From Chondrosia reniformis (Eukaryota; Porifera; Demospongiae; Chondrillida; Chondrillidae): a stretch of DNA of 64,000 nt. Positions 25,505-37,551 of the stretch are shown here, in pieces. Position numbers and translations under genes: made by a program. The DNA lies in the NCBI GenBank assembly GCA_947172415.1, contig OX359202.1:6682899-6746898 (forward strand), given 5' to 3'. The notes beneath the pieces are model-generated. The model did not search any database. It was not told the origin of the DNA and was given only the letters and a program-made list of their open reading frames with translations. Every line of letters begins with the position of its first letter. Position 1 is the first letter of the stretch.

Positions 25505-26580
25505 TATATCAGGTAATTGCGTAATGTTAAAAATGGCCGACCGTGAGAAGTATAAAACAAATTCAGTACCATGTATATATAGATCTAATAGACTAGAGCG
25601 CTTTCTTAGATTTCTTATGCTCATAGATATGCACTGTGTAGTACGTGATTGTTGGTGAAGTAGTTATCTATCCATATGTACTATATGGATGTCGTTAAAG
25701 TGAAATTTCGTCAATCGACAGCCAACGAAACTCCAAAGAAAAAAAGTTGGACCATACCGAACGCTACCATCCACGACGCTCAGAGGCCGGGATCGTTGGT
25801 AACGTTCGAATCTACCGAAGCAAATTACTGCCGAGTTGAACTTTGGGTGTCACTTGCGTGACAAGAACCAGTTCTTCTCGATACGGCCGACTCATATGAA
25901 TCCTAAGATATCAGATGCCAATCCCACTTACGTGGAACCCCCCCGAAATCCGGATTATTGGTGAGCACGTCTCTATGGCACCAACCGATTAGGAGACAGC
26001 TTCAGAGTCTAAGCGCTACCAACCTCTATGGGAACCGCTACCACCATAGAGATGTGTCCAGGTAGGCCTACTTTATAAGGTTTTGCGCTTCTATTTAAAC
26101 AACAAAATTTCCAAAGAAAACGGTTGTGGTTGGCGCTATTCCATACTTAAGAATAGGGTATTTGCGAGAAAAATATGGTCCAATTATTTCAAGTTAATTA
26201 CAGATCAGGGCATGGTTTGAAGCAATTTTGCACATAAACTCCGTATCTGTGGTCCATCTTGAAACTGGAGAAACTGGATAAAAGGCTGTATGTGTCTCCA
26301 TATGCCGAGGAGAACGGCTTTTCTGGTCCCATGTAGAAACGATTTTAGCGAGAGGTGTTCCGATATAAACTTTTAACACTACAAACAGCCACACTCAATC
26401 TCAAGTGCTGTAAAACGGTAATGGCTGCCTACCTCTATATGGACACCTTGCGATAGCTGTGTTTAGACTGTCTGTAGTTGTTTCTAGTTCGCCCCAGAAA
26501 GTAAAGCTAAGCTAACTAGAGTAATTCCGATATATTTGTATTTTAGTATCGCACGATATAAAATGTACCTATACCAGTAT
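25505..26580. repeat. Diverged copy 4 of the satellite-embedded unit
   Basis: Homologous to copies 1-3 but clearly older. It carries 21 extra bases inside the first conserved block (around 25805-25828), a 2-bp deletion near 25925 and many substitutions towards the right end. The 122-codon minus-strand frame of copies 1-3 is not preserved. It marks the right edge of the satellite. 26581-26987 holds no feature I can identify apart from the NEMF 3' flank. Confidence 0.8.
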
Positions 26581-26987
26581 TGTAGTGCTGTAACTCAAAT
26601 GGGTAAATATGAAACTTTAAATGGATGTCAGTATTCATATGTTGACATGTATGAAGAAATTCCAAAGAATTTGTAGATATACGTGAAGGATTTGCAAGTG
26701 ATCCGAAGAAGCTGTTTGGTCCAGTAAAGTAAAGATCTGCACGCAAAATTAGGGAACTAAATGTTAACTTGCAGGTGAGAGTGTAGGATGCAGGAAAATG
26801 GTTTATTGTATGCATTATGAGAATTTACACTATTTTTGGTGCTGGCTTCATAGGATAGAGATATATCTCTGAAACTTATATTTCGAAAGTGTCATTATAC
26901 ACATTGTATATGTATGATAAAATGAATAATACATATAGGGAAAAGGGTTTTGTTAATTGAATGAAATGAATAAACTGCTGTTCAATT

Positions 26988-29900
26988 TTATTTCTGCTTA
27001 GCAATTGCCTTTGATGGGATAGCAGCCTTGACATTACCAGGAAGGTATCGGGAAAGATCTGTGTCCTGTGTAAGTATGTGTCACATTACAATAAGTGTTA
27101 GACAAGTTACCCTTTAAGTGCTCAACTTACTCGTACACTCTTTAATAGATCTCGTTCATGTACTGGAATTCCCTTTGTATTAATGAAGTGGAAAATGGCA
27201 TTCTTTGCAGCTGTAGACAGAAATAGTAGTAACCATTTGAAATTGACTTTATGTAACACTTAATACACACAACCTTTTCCTCTCCTCATGGTACCAGGAA
27301 TTAGCTTAACTTTGTACCTAAACAGGAAAGGGAATTTACAATTGTGCAGAAATGTGTCACATGCTTCATTACTTGTAGCTGCTAGTGGTAGTATATGGTG
27401 CACAAACAGGAAGGGCAAATTGCAAAATGTCGTTTTCTCTTGGACACCCAGTTATTGAGTTAAGAAGCTTCGTGTGATGATCGTCATCCACATGATCCTG
27501 CTCATCGCCATCCACACGATCCTGCTCATCGCCATTGACACGATCCTGCTCATCGCCATCCACAAGATCCTGCTCATCGCCATCCACACGATCCTGCTCA
27601 TCGCCATCCACAAGATCCTGCTCATCGCCATCCACACGATCCTGCTCATCGCCATCCACACGATCCTGCTCATCGCCATCCACAAGATCCTGCTCATCGC
27701 CATCCACACGATCCTGCTCATCGCCATCCACACGATCCTGCTCATCGCCATCCACACGATCCTGCTCATCGCCATCCACACGATCCTGCTCATCGCCATC
27801 CACACGATCCTGCTCATCGCCATCCACACGATCCTGCTCATCGCCATCCACACGATCCTGCTCATCGCCATCCACACGATCCTGCTCATCGCCACTTACT
27901 AATTCATCAGAAGATGGGTGTTTGCTAGCAAGGAGACTGCCATGTACAACAGCAGACTGCTCTTCCTCTTCCGAAGAGGTCCCTTCATCCATCAAGAACA
28001 TTGGGTCAGCTTGCTTTCTTCGAGAAGGTACAATAGCTTGAGATAGCTTTTGCTTGTATTTGGTTTTCGGATTATTTGATGACTTTCGCTTCCCTTTCCG
28101 TTTTTCTCTGATATGTTCCCTTGCACTTGACACCTGATGATAAGTGAAGTACATATGTACGTATCAGCAATTGCACTCTCCAACTAAACACAAACTTACT
28201 CCCAAAACTTCCAATTTAATTATTTCTTCCTTCTCATCTTGTTCTGCATATTTCAATTGGGATTGTTTGCTCTAAACATGTGTCCAGCAAAGGATGGTCA
28301 ATTGGGTACCACATCGCATTATCGGGTAAACACACCTTGTTTCTCTTTTCCCGACCAACTGTTGGTGCTCTCGATACTTTGAGTGGTGGCTGCAGCGGTT
28401 TCTGTGAGGTCTGCTGTGAAGATTGACTGCTCTTTGACTGAAATTTCTTTGAACTACACAAACAATTTGTGAATACACACCATATCACACATTTAGTTAA
28501 GTATTCACTACCTCTCTGAGTAGTCAAATGAGATAACTGTGTCGGGATAGTCCGAAAGAGACTTCTCTGTCAACGTATGAGTCAAAGTATCCATTTCTTC
28601 TGATCCATTATCTAACAATTACAAATCCTTTGATACCTCTACTGGTAACACAGAGCTACCAGCTCTAACCTAATGACTGTGTCTGACTTCTTTCCACATC
28701 AGTTACCTGAGTACACATAGTATCATGTGATTGTCATGTGAGGTTAACTGTAAAATGTCTAACTTGTGACTGTTCCTCGGGGCCACTCCCCCTGACACGC
28801 CTCTCTCCCTCATGACTGCCAATGCATGTGCTGTCCAATTTGAACATGAGCCCAAATCCCAAGATTAGAGGACTGTTTGGCAAGTAGTTCTTCCTTCCAC
28901 GCACCATGAAGCTCCCAGAGCTTAGGTACTCTCCCGAAGGAGCAGTCTTTGACACTTGATGACTGTACACCCAGTAAGCCTCAGTTGACATGTGGGCAAG
29001 CCATGCACTACTGAAGCACACGGCCATGCAGGCAGCCTCCTGCAAAGTCAGCGGTGGAACGGGCCCCTTGGCAGGGTTCTTTACAACAACACTGGTTGCA
29101 CCATGGAGGTCCGCGTGCACGTAGAGGTCTCCTATTATTAAGTGGGAGGAAGGCAGCCTCACACACACCTAATGTTGGGTGGGAGGAGGGCAGCCTCACA
29201 CACACCTAATGTTGGGTGGGAGGAAGGCAGCCTCACACACACCTAATGTTGGGTGGGAGGAGGGCAGCCTCACACACACCTAATGTTGGGTGGGAGGAGG
29301 GCAGCCTCACACACACCTAATGTTTGGTGGGAGGAGGGCAGCCTCACACACACCTAATGTTGGGTGGGAGGAGGGCAGCCTCACACACACCTAATGTTGG
29401 GTGGGAGGAGGGCAGCCTCACACACACCTAATGTTGGGTGGGAGGAGGGCAGCCTCACACACACCTAATGTTGGGTGGGAGGAGGGCAGCCTCACACACA
29501 CCTAATGTTGGGTGGGAGGAGGGCAGCCTCACACACACCTAATGTTGGGTGGGAGGAGGGCAGCCTCACACACACCTAATGTTACAAGAGACATAGACAC
29601 AAGTGTAGTACCATCTTTTAAATGCTTTTTGACAATCTGTTCATTTTGCTGTTGATCACGACCTCCAATGACAAGATAGTTTTCAGAACTTATAAACCAA
29701 ATGTACTTTTCAAACCTATGTACGTACAACCATTTAAAATGCAATTGTGCAAGTTGTCTACTTGGCAGTCGTATGTTACTAGTATACCTACCAGTAGGTC
29801 TTTCTAGACTTGAGTATGGCAGAGACAGTCTTCACATCTTTCAGTTTTAGCTTTGCTTTCTTCTCAGCAGACTTAAGAGCCTACAAAAGGGAGACTCAAG

Positions 29901-32221
29901 TCATGTGACTGTCATGTGATCACAAGTAATTATTACTTTGGCTGAAGCATCCAAAGTCTTTTGTTCCTTTTGAGCCGCACTCTTTCTGTGATGGTAGTAT
30001 CTACAGCATCGAATTAACTCTGTGAGTCTATATACATCAGTCCACCTATCCATCCATCCGCCCACCCATCTATCCATCCACCCATCTATCCATCCACCCA
30101 TCCACCCATCTATCCGCCCACCCATCTATCCATCCACCCATCTATCCATCCACCCATCCATCCATCTATCCATCCACCCATCTATCCATCCACCCATCCA
30201 CCCATCCACCCATCTATCCATCCACCCATCTATCCATCCATCCGCCCATCTACGTACATATCCACCCACCCCCCACTTATCCATCTCTGTGTTACTCACT
30301 TTCTTGCATTAGCAAATACTGACAGTTCCAAGTGAATATCAACTGGAACCATTTGAGCTTCTTCCTTCTTCTTCTAGGGCGACAACAAGCAACAGGTCAG
30401 TTTCACTGCATGAACACTCAATTGAATACCAACCAAATCTTCTTGTTCAGCAAATGGATCGTTTAACAGCAACGTCATCAGACCTTCCTTTAGTTTCAGT
30501 TTGTGTATTCTCTGAGCTACGCTGTCCCCTCTCTCCCTGGCGTCCCTCACAACTGCTTCAATGTCTGTCCAAGTCATTCCACTAGCAATGGCGCTCTGAA
30601 TGACCAGACAGGCTCGTTCCACTAGATCTGTGTTCACTTCAATCAGTTGGGCCTTCTCCTGGTCCTCCTCCTGTGTCTTTTTTAGCTTGGTGACCCTCTT
30701 CTCGTGGTCTCTCTTAACTGCCTCTGTCTTCTTCACAGCTTGCTTCTCCTAAGCACACACACACAACACACAATATCTGCCACTTAACTACAGTACTCAA
30801 CTTCACATACTTTTTGGTGAATTTTAGATTCAATTTTCTGTGATTCTAAATTAGAAAAAAATTCATCGACAGCTTCATTAAAACTTGGTAATTCCTTATA
30901 AGGACTCTTCTTATGTTGATTAAACAGAACTGGATGGAACTCTACATTGCTACGGATATATATGAATAAAAATGGCTGACAAGCACTCTGTATATACACA
31001 ATGGCATATTGCACACCTGACGTGAACTTTACTGGCTTCCTCTGTAGCCTCATTAAAATGCAGACCATCCTCAACTTTCTGTAAAATATAGCCCTAACAT
31101 GTGGAAGGGTTGGTCAACTGTGGTTGCTAGGCAACTCTATATACAGTACCTTAGATGGTGAGGTTTTGACTTTGCTAAATATTGTCTGACACATTTCTAA
31201 AGCTTCATGTAACTTTGGAACATCTAAAGAATGTATATATTATGCCTTTGACCTCATCAGATAATACAATAATTCTTACCATCTCTCCTGTGAAAGGCTC
31301 CTCCCACTTTGACCCCTGCCTCAAAGCCCTTCTCCACAAGACAGTGTCCAACTAGCATGTGTCCAAACTCTATTGAAGTGTCCATACAGTCAGGCAGAGG
31401 TCAAAGGACAACTGCACACTTACGTACCTACGTGCTCATTAAGAACTCTATTGACGGGCTTCTTCTCTGCCACACCCTCCAACACACTCACCAGCCTAGA
31501 ATGAGATGACGGATGTGCTGAACTGAGGAGAAGCAGTTACAGACACTTACTGCTCTACAGAGGGAAGCGGCTTCTGCTGGCGAACACTCTCAAGAGGATA
31601 CTGCTCATCCTTGTGGAATCTCAGCTCCGCCTCTTTATCTGTTCTATTGCGCAACAGTTGCAGTATTGTGTACTTGTGGTCTGTCAAGATGACATTCCCT
31701 CGGTCGTAGATCTCCACAATTAGATGGTGGGCAACTTCGCCCGACCCAAACTGCATGTCCACCACTCGATCCACTCCCAGCTGTTCGATGGACACCAATC
31801 GCTTGTTGTTCAAGTGCTTGCGACACTACAGAGTCATCATTTCATGTCATGTGCCATATCACGTGACTTACAACCTCACCTTCATGGAAAAACTTGAGGG
31901 ATGCAAGTTCTTTGGCCACTTAAATTCTGTTAAATGTACCCGAGCACCGGATTGGATTAGAATTAAAACTTTCTCCTCCGACCTAGTGAGGAATTGTATT
32001 CAACACACTTGACTTGGCGCTATCGCTCCCTACTTACCTCGTCAGTTTGATCAGATATGTTTTCGAGTCAATGTCGTACACTTTATCCAGTCTCATACCT
32101 AATACTCTGAACATTAAAATGTAGTAAAACAACGGATAACTACAAATGAGTAGCGAACAAACTTTTCTTTCAATTCGTACAGAACTGCCATCAAGTCTAG
32201 AGTACTAAAACGTTCCTTCAT
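26988..32221 (-). CDS. NEMF: NEMF / Rqc2-type ribosome quality-control factor
   Basis: Binds stalled 60S-nascent chain complexes with Listerin and directs C-terminal tailing. About 19 short exons between the start at 32221 and the stop at 26988; examples are 31825-31551, 30748-30434, 29715-29612, 29131-28764, 28133-27373, 27317-27274, 27210-27131 and 27065-26988. The NFACT-N domain begins [17 protein letters not shown] and contains [16 protein letters not shown] and [11 protein letters not shown]; coiled-coil and NFACT-R follow ([51 protein letters not shown]); the C-terminal domain carries [22 protein letters not shown] and DTDLSR. Family identity is secure. An acidic 24-bp minisatellite lies inside exon 28133-27373, and two introns are full of other minisatellites. 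Confidence 0.93.
27478..27893 (-). repeat. 24-bp coding minisatellite in NEMF
   Basis: About 17 copies of a unit encoding the acidic octapeptide DGDEQDRV on the minus strand, in frame with NEMF on both sides ([11 protein letters not shown] upstream, [14 protein letters not shown] downstream). It lengthens the acidic linker before the C-terminal domain. Confidence 0.92.
29135..29583. repeat. 37-bp intronic minisatellite in NEMF
   Basis: About 12 copies of a 37-bp unit containing CACACCTAATGTTGGGTGGG, filling the intron between exons 29715-29612 and 29131-28764. The exon boundary GGAGACCTC resembles the array edge, so the repeat abuts the splice acceptor. Confidence 0.9.
30040..30275. repeat. 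Tetranucleotide-rich (CCAT/CCAC) array in a NEMF intron
   Basis: Interrupted repeats of TATCCATCCACCCA type occupying most of the intron between exons 30373-30300 and 30000-29937. Confidence 0.9.
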
Positions 32222-32287
32222 TTTGACGTATATTTGGGGAATCCCCTATTGTTGATCGGTTGCGCAATAGCCTCCTAGCATCGATCG
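32222..32287. promoter_or_regulatory. Divergent NEMF/golgin-84 promoter
   Basis: 66 bp separate the NEMF start codon (32221, minus) and the golgin-84 start codon (32288, plus), so the two genes probably share a bidirectional promoter. No TATA box is obvious; GATCGATCGATGG surrounds the golgin start. Confidence 0.55.
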
Positions 32288-35172
32288 ATGGCTTGGTTTA
32301 CCAACTTGGCGAGTAAAGCCGAGTCCTTTTTAGAGAATCTTGACCAAGCTGCCGCCTCGTCTGTGGAGAAGAGTGGGTTGAGGAAACCTCTCAGAGCAAC
32401 TCCTGATGAAACGGAGCCGAGGACAGATCCTACTTCTTTACTGTCGTTCGAATCTGATTCCTCCCTTGGGCCCAGCAGACCAGCCAGGCCCAAGGCATCG
32501 GAAGATGCATTTAGTTCACAGAAAGTCAGTTCTTCTAGAAAACAAGAAATCCCAAATGACGAGGAGCTGTTTCAATTCCTTAATACCCCATCCAAACCTT
32601 CATCGACCATTAAACCTAGAAAACTTTCATTGAAAGAGGCTTCTTCAGGAAAGCGGCTCCTCAAGTCTAAAGGACCTACCAAGAGTCTCTCCTCCAATTC
32701 AGAGATTGCACAAACTAAGCAAGTTGCAGGGCGTGTTGAGACACATCTTACGCAGAGTGACAAACCTGGATCACCTACCTCTGACTTAATGGTTCAACCT
32801 GCATCTCCGCAATCAACCACTGATGCCACGCCCCCACAGTCAACCACTAGAGCCACGCCCCCACAGTCAACCACTAGAGCCATGCCCTCACAGTCAACCA
32901 CTGATGCCACGCCCCCACAGTCAACCACTGATGCCACGCCCCCACAGTCAACCACTGATGCCACGCCCCCACAGTCAACTACTGAAGCCACGCCCCCACA
33001 GTCAACCACTGATGAATTTCTACAGGATAGGGTGTTAAATTCTTTGCAAATGCAAATATCAAACTTGGAATTGGAGAAAAAGTTGTTAAAGAGAGAAGTG
33101 TCGTCGTTAAATGAAGAGTTGAGTGAGACTGCTGGAGAGCTAGTGAAATTAAAAGCTGGTGAGTCTTAGATCCATCACAATTTCAATTAGACCTGATGTG
33201 ACATGTTCCAAAACACAGAGAATAGCTCTTTTCGACAAGAGAACACAGACTTGCAGAAGCAACAAGATGAACTTTTAAGTGAACTGTCAAAAGTTTCCTC
33301 ACAGCATCATAACACAATGCAGCAGTTGGACAAGGCTGTTGCACAGCTACAAGTAGGCACAGCTCACAGATGGAGTGACACACATGAGTACAGTGTATTT
33401 GTCTGTAGGAACAGCAAAACCAGCTTGACCAACACGACAAAGAAAACTTTAGCTTGCGTCAGGACCTGTCTATGCTGACAGCTGCAAAAGAGAGGTACAT
33501 GTCACATGGGCAGTGCATGCATGATTTAGAGACTGTTTTGTTGTCTAATCAGATTGGCAAAGGAGGTGAGCAGTGCAAGTGGAGTGCAGTCGGCAACACT
33601 GACCAACCTGAAGCATCAGCTATATTCCCTGCAGGACCAACTACTAAAGGAGGAACTGGCGTCCAAAGAGTTAAAGGTACAAGTATGCTCCCCACCCCCC
33701 ACCCCTGGTGTCACATGTCTTGTTTGGTATAAAGAGGGTTTTAGCAGAAAGGGAGGATGAGTTTGCAAGTAAGTTGTCTGTTTTGGAGGAACAAAATGAA
33801 ACAAATTTAGTGGAACTGAAAAGGAAAAACGAATCTTTACTTGAAAGTATAAAGGCTTTGGAAAAAGTTGAAAAGGATCTGTTTGCTCTGAAATGTGAAC
33901 ACCAGGACTACAAGCAGAAGGCAGCTGTTGTGCTGATGGTACAAGTGTTGGGGGCAAAGGGTGGCAGCTTTGTCTAGTCTCACCTTTCTGTCATGTAGGC
34001 AAAGGAGAAGGAGATTGACAGACTGCAACACTGTGATGCTTCTTCTAAGGAAGAGTTTCTGCTAAAACAAGTTCAGGAACGACTTTCAGCATCAGAAACT
34101 GAACTGTCTGCTGCCAAACAACGCATAATTGAGCTACAAGATGAGCTAAAAGTAGGTGCAACATGTTGTCAAGTGTGCTAGATGGTGAGACACCACATCT
34201 TTGCTAGACTGTCGGAGAGGAGACTGAAGGAGAAGTGAGTCACTTGGAGGCCTCCTTAGCAGTGGCTGATGAGTCTCTGGTGAGAGAGAGGGCGTCTCGC
34301 AACATTGTGGAAACAGAGCTTGTTAGAGTTAAACAGGATCTTGATCACGCCAGAAGAGAACTGGTTCAACAGATTTCAGAAATGAATGCTGAAATGATTG
34401 TTAGTCTATTTCTCTACCTGGTCGCACCCTTTCACACCTTTGTGTATTTCCATGTAGAAGAAACAGGAAGTAATCAGTTCACTGGAGAACCAGCTGTCAA
34501 TAAAGTCGCTACCCGACACTCCTACCCCGGGGGAGGGGGGTGGCGACAGAACAGAGTTGGAGCTAAAGCTCCAGGAGCTCACAGAAAGTTTAATTGCCAA
34601 ACAAGCTTTGGCGGAGACGGTGACTGGTGAAAGGAACTCTTTAAACATTCAAGTGGATCTGCTGCAGAAGCAGGTGGAAGAGCTGAAGAGAGTGCCCTCA
34701 CAGCAGCAGCCTGCAGCTCATGTTGTCATCACGGGGCTGGACAGCGGAAACCAGCAAGGTTTGTAGGCAGCCAATCAGGTACTTCAGACAAGTCACATGA
34801 CCTACTGTTTTAGGTGGCACTCGAATGAGAAGTATAGCTTCAATCCTACCCAGTGGGGAATCCCCCTCATCTGGCTCGGCCCGTCGCTATGTACATAAGG
34901 CAGCAAACTCAGTGGACCATATAAGGTAGTTGTCTGCTCTCAAGTTGCCTCCCATTAATGGCTATTCTCCTCCTCCTCCTCCTGCAGCGTTCAGGTGGCC
35001 CTGCTCCTTCGTCGGTACCCGCAGGCCAGACTGCTGCTGATACTCTATGTGGTAAGTGCGCTGCTGAGCAACACAGGTGCACAGTGCCAGTTGCTCCGTC
35101 TCTCTGCCACAGGTGATACTCCATCTCTGGGTCACACTAGTACTGCTCACATACACACCAGAGGCACACTAG
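32288..35172 (+). CDS. GOLGA5: Golgin-84
   Basis: Tail-anchored coiled-coil tether of the cis/medial Golgi. The first residues MAWFTNLASKAESFLENLDQ match the conserved golgin-84 N-terminus. Exons: 32288-33158, 33219-33352, 33409-33494, 33553-33676, 33735-33938, 33999-34151, 34208-34399, 34458-34758, 34814-34925, 34988-35051 and 35113-35172, all in phase. The middle is coiled coil (for example QQDELLSELSKVSSQHHNTM and ELVRVKQDLDHARRELVQQ). The C-terminus, VALLLRRYPQARLLLILYV then VILHLWVTLVLLTYTPEAH, reproduces the transmembrane tail of the family. Exon 1 contains a 27-bp coding minisatellite. A 32-bp unit containing CACTAGTACTGCTCACATAC, tandemly duplicated at about 35145-35204, spans the stop codon. 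Confidence 0.92.
32806..33014 (+). repeat. 27-bp coding minisatellite in golgin-84
   Basis: About eight copies of a nine-residue unit TPPQSTTDA (variants R, E) between the N-terminal region and the coiled coil. In frame; probably disordered. Confidence 0.92.
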
Positions 35173-35274
35173 TACTGCTCACATACACACCAGAGGCACA
35201 CTAATATTTGATCAATTTTATTAAACAATTTGAAATTGAGTTAGATGATTTAAATGGTTACTTTTCATTTGTGA

Positions 35275-37503
35275 TCAACTCTTGAAAATGCTACTCTTCT
35301 TCTCAAAAGCATTCTGCAACAAGTACAGCAACTAAAAACAGTTGACAAGAGGTGACACCGTCTTACCTGTATTTGTAGAGCTGTTTTAACATGTTGTCTG
35401 TGTGTCAGAATGCTGTAGACGCAACTGTTGTTACCTTTGCTACCCACCCTCCCAGTTCTGCCTGCCCTGTGCAAGTAGTCAACCAGGCTTAGGGGAAAGT
35501 CAAAATTGACAACACAATCCACCTATATACCATCAAGTATTAATCACAAATGTTGATACACAATAATATTAACATTGCATTACCTCTAGTAGGTCAATTC
35601 CCCTTGAAATGACATCCGTGCAGAGTAGCACATTTGAATTGCTGTTTGAGAAGGCATTTGTCAATCGACTACTTCTCTCCTAAAGTGAAACATAATTAGC
35701 TCATCTCAGACACACCCACCCACCTCAGACACACCCACCCACCTCAGACACACCCACCCACCTCAGACACACCCACCCACCTCAGACACACCCTCCCATC
35801 TCAGACACACCCACCCACCTCAGACACACCCACCCACCTCAGACACACCCACCCACCTCAGACACACCCACCCACCTCAGACACACCCACCCACCTCAGA
35901 CACACCCTCCCATCTCAGACACACCCTCCCATCTCAGACACACCTACCAACCTGTGTAGAGTCCACTCACTTTAGAGGGGATGCCCCCATGCAGTTTGAC
36001 AACATCTACTCCTTTGCTCCTCAGAAAATGTTCTGTCCAGTCACAACTTGGAACAGAATTACAAAATACCATATATCGGGATGACTTGTTTGCTAAGAAT
36101 TTGAGCAAAATTTCTACAAAAAGGAATACATTGAGTGACAGCCATTTTGACACGTTTGTCTACTCGTGCACCTGGCTTTTGGTTGGGGAGGGCCTTGACA
36201 AAGGTCTGATCAACGTGAGGAAGCACTTGATGGAGATTCTTTGTGGAAACTTTTATGATGTTGGGAATATGATGTACAATGTCTTTGTACAGTTCTTCAT
36301 TTAGTGTTGCCGTGGCAACAGTAACCTGTGTACCCCTGTTACCAGTTCTGACCTATGAATACATTATGAACCTTTAACGACTTACATTTTCAGAATGCCT
36401 GCCATACCTGAAAGTTGCGTAATACTCTCAATGTTTCCTCTTTAAAGGACTTGTCAAACATCGTGTCTCCTTCATCAATAACAAAATGGCTGACATCAGT
36501 CAATTTGACTCCAGTAGTACGTTGGTATGTCATCAAAGACTTGGGTGTTGCTATGGCAATCTCTACAGGAGCTGTCATTTTCTCCTTAATCCATTTCTAT
36601 CGATGCATATAAACTGACGTACCAGATGTGCCAGTATATCACTTGGAGAGACTCACCCTTCTTGTACCGCCAGACAGAGCCACCACTCGTAGCCTGACGC
36701 TGTGAGTTAGTCTCTTTGCCACCGACTACCACAGAGATGAGGCTTACATATAACTATATAATATACTCCCATCTAACTATCCCACACACCCTCTCCTGCC
36801 ACACCCCTCAGTCTCCCGCCACACCCCTCAGTCCCCCGCCACACCCCTCAGTCCCCCGCCACACCCCTCAGTCCCCTGCCACACCCCTCAGTCTCCCGCC
36901 ACACCCCTCAGTCTCCCGCCACACCCCTCAGTCTCCCGCCACACCCCTCAGTCCCCTGCCACACCCCTCATGCCATGAACCCCTAATCCTCTCACCAGGA
37001 CCTGCTCTGCCAGCTCTCTCGTGGGGACTAGCACAAGCCCTCGCGGTCTGTGCAGCCGAGTGACCACGCCTTCGCACTGTTGGTTCTTCAGTTGGTTAAG
37101 AAGAGGAAGGAGGTATGTTAACGTCTTCCCGGAGCCCGTTTCAGCGGCTACCAAAGTATTGTTGCCTTCCAGAATGCGTGGCAGAGCCAAAACCTGCAAC
37201 AAGACCACAGTCAAAGCGGAACAAGACGTAACGACCGGATGGACGTTACTTGTATAATTGTGGGTCGAGACAGATTCATCTCCCCAAGGCCCTCTACAAC
37301 ATCTCCTCTGATCTCTCTAAAGTCCTTAAACTCTTGCGGGACTATTCCTATACCTTTCGCGACAGCGGGATGCCTCGTTAGCTTCTACAGGAGTTATACA
37401 TACTTGAGATACGATTTCATTTACTACTTTTGCAACTAACTGAAGGAGCTTTCCTGATCGTAATAGTTCTAAGTTTTGAAATCGCTGTAGGGGCCTTGTT
37501 CAT
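35275..37503 (-). CDS. DDX28: DDX28-like RNA helicase with DEGD box
   Basis: Probable mitochondrial DEAD-box helicase of the large-ribosomal-subunit assembly type. Exons: 37503-37428, 37384-37250, 37193-36996, 36725-36657, 36584-36408, 36352-36172, 36113-35971, 35679-35584, 35522-35367 and 35313-35275. The N-terminus [18 protein letters not shown] looks like a matrix-targeting peptide. Motifs in order: Q motif (PTIIQ), I (AAETGSGKT), Ia (PTRELAEQV), GG, II as DEGD (36465-36476) instead of DEAD, III as ATAT, IV region (YMVFCNS), V (TDVISRGID), VI ([10 protein letters not shown]). Order, spacing and the short length match DDX28. The intron 35972-35970 region and the 36726-36995 intron are minisatellite-filled. 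Alternatives are other mitochondrial DEAD proteins such as DDX18-unrelated MRH4-type helicases. Confidence 0.85.
35704..35951. repeat. 19-bp intronic minisatellite in DDX28
   Basis: About 13 copies of a CACCCACCCACCTCAGACA unit, some with CTCCCATC replacing CACCCACC, in the intron between exons 36113-35971 and 35679-35584. Confidence 0.9.
36793..36971. repeat. 20-bp intronic minisatellite in DDX28
   Basis: About nine copies of CGCCACACCCCTCAGTCTCC (variants CCC or CCT before the junction) in the intron upstream of exon 36725-36657. Confidence 0.9.
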
Positions 37504-37551
37504 CTTGCACGATACTCGAGGGAATTCCCCACCAGCTGTCCCGTCTATACT
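37504..37551. promoter_or_regulatory. Divergent DDX28/ERMARD promoter
   Basis: 48 bp lie between the chosen start codons of the DDX28-like gene (37503, minus) and ERMARD (37552, plus). Confidence 0.5.

Larger units (their letters stand above)
14640..26600. repeat. 170-bp AT-rich satellite array with embedded 1.05-kb units
   Basis: A tandem array with an exact period of 170 bp over long stretches: the GTACATTTGGTGCTCTAACT block recurs at 18211, 18381, 18551, 18721 and 18891. Monomers share a CTGTCAAATGGAAAGATATG core, a CATTCACAGACATG block and a TACATTTGCCCTATCTCTCA block. Several diverged monomer types alternate, and a higher-order unit of about 3.39 kb is repeated (16768 to 20162), then a shortened one of about 2.39 kb (20162 to 22548). 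Monomers at both outer ends (14640-15800 and 24340-25500) are the most alike to each other and differ from the inner ones. No protein gene is credible inside; short open frames are chance. 14392-14640 is the BAZ1A 3' flank. Confidence 0.95.

Noticed and set aside
25800-25830. tRNA-like B box (CGTTCGAATCTACC) in copy 4
   Set aside because: No matching A box, acceptor stem or copies 1-3 equivalent; does not fold as a tRNA by eye.
27474-28041. Plus-strand frames opposite the NEMF 24-bp repeat
   Set aside because: Shadow of the coding repeat on the minus strand, where it is flanked by recognisable NEMF sequence.
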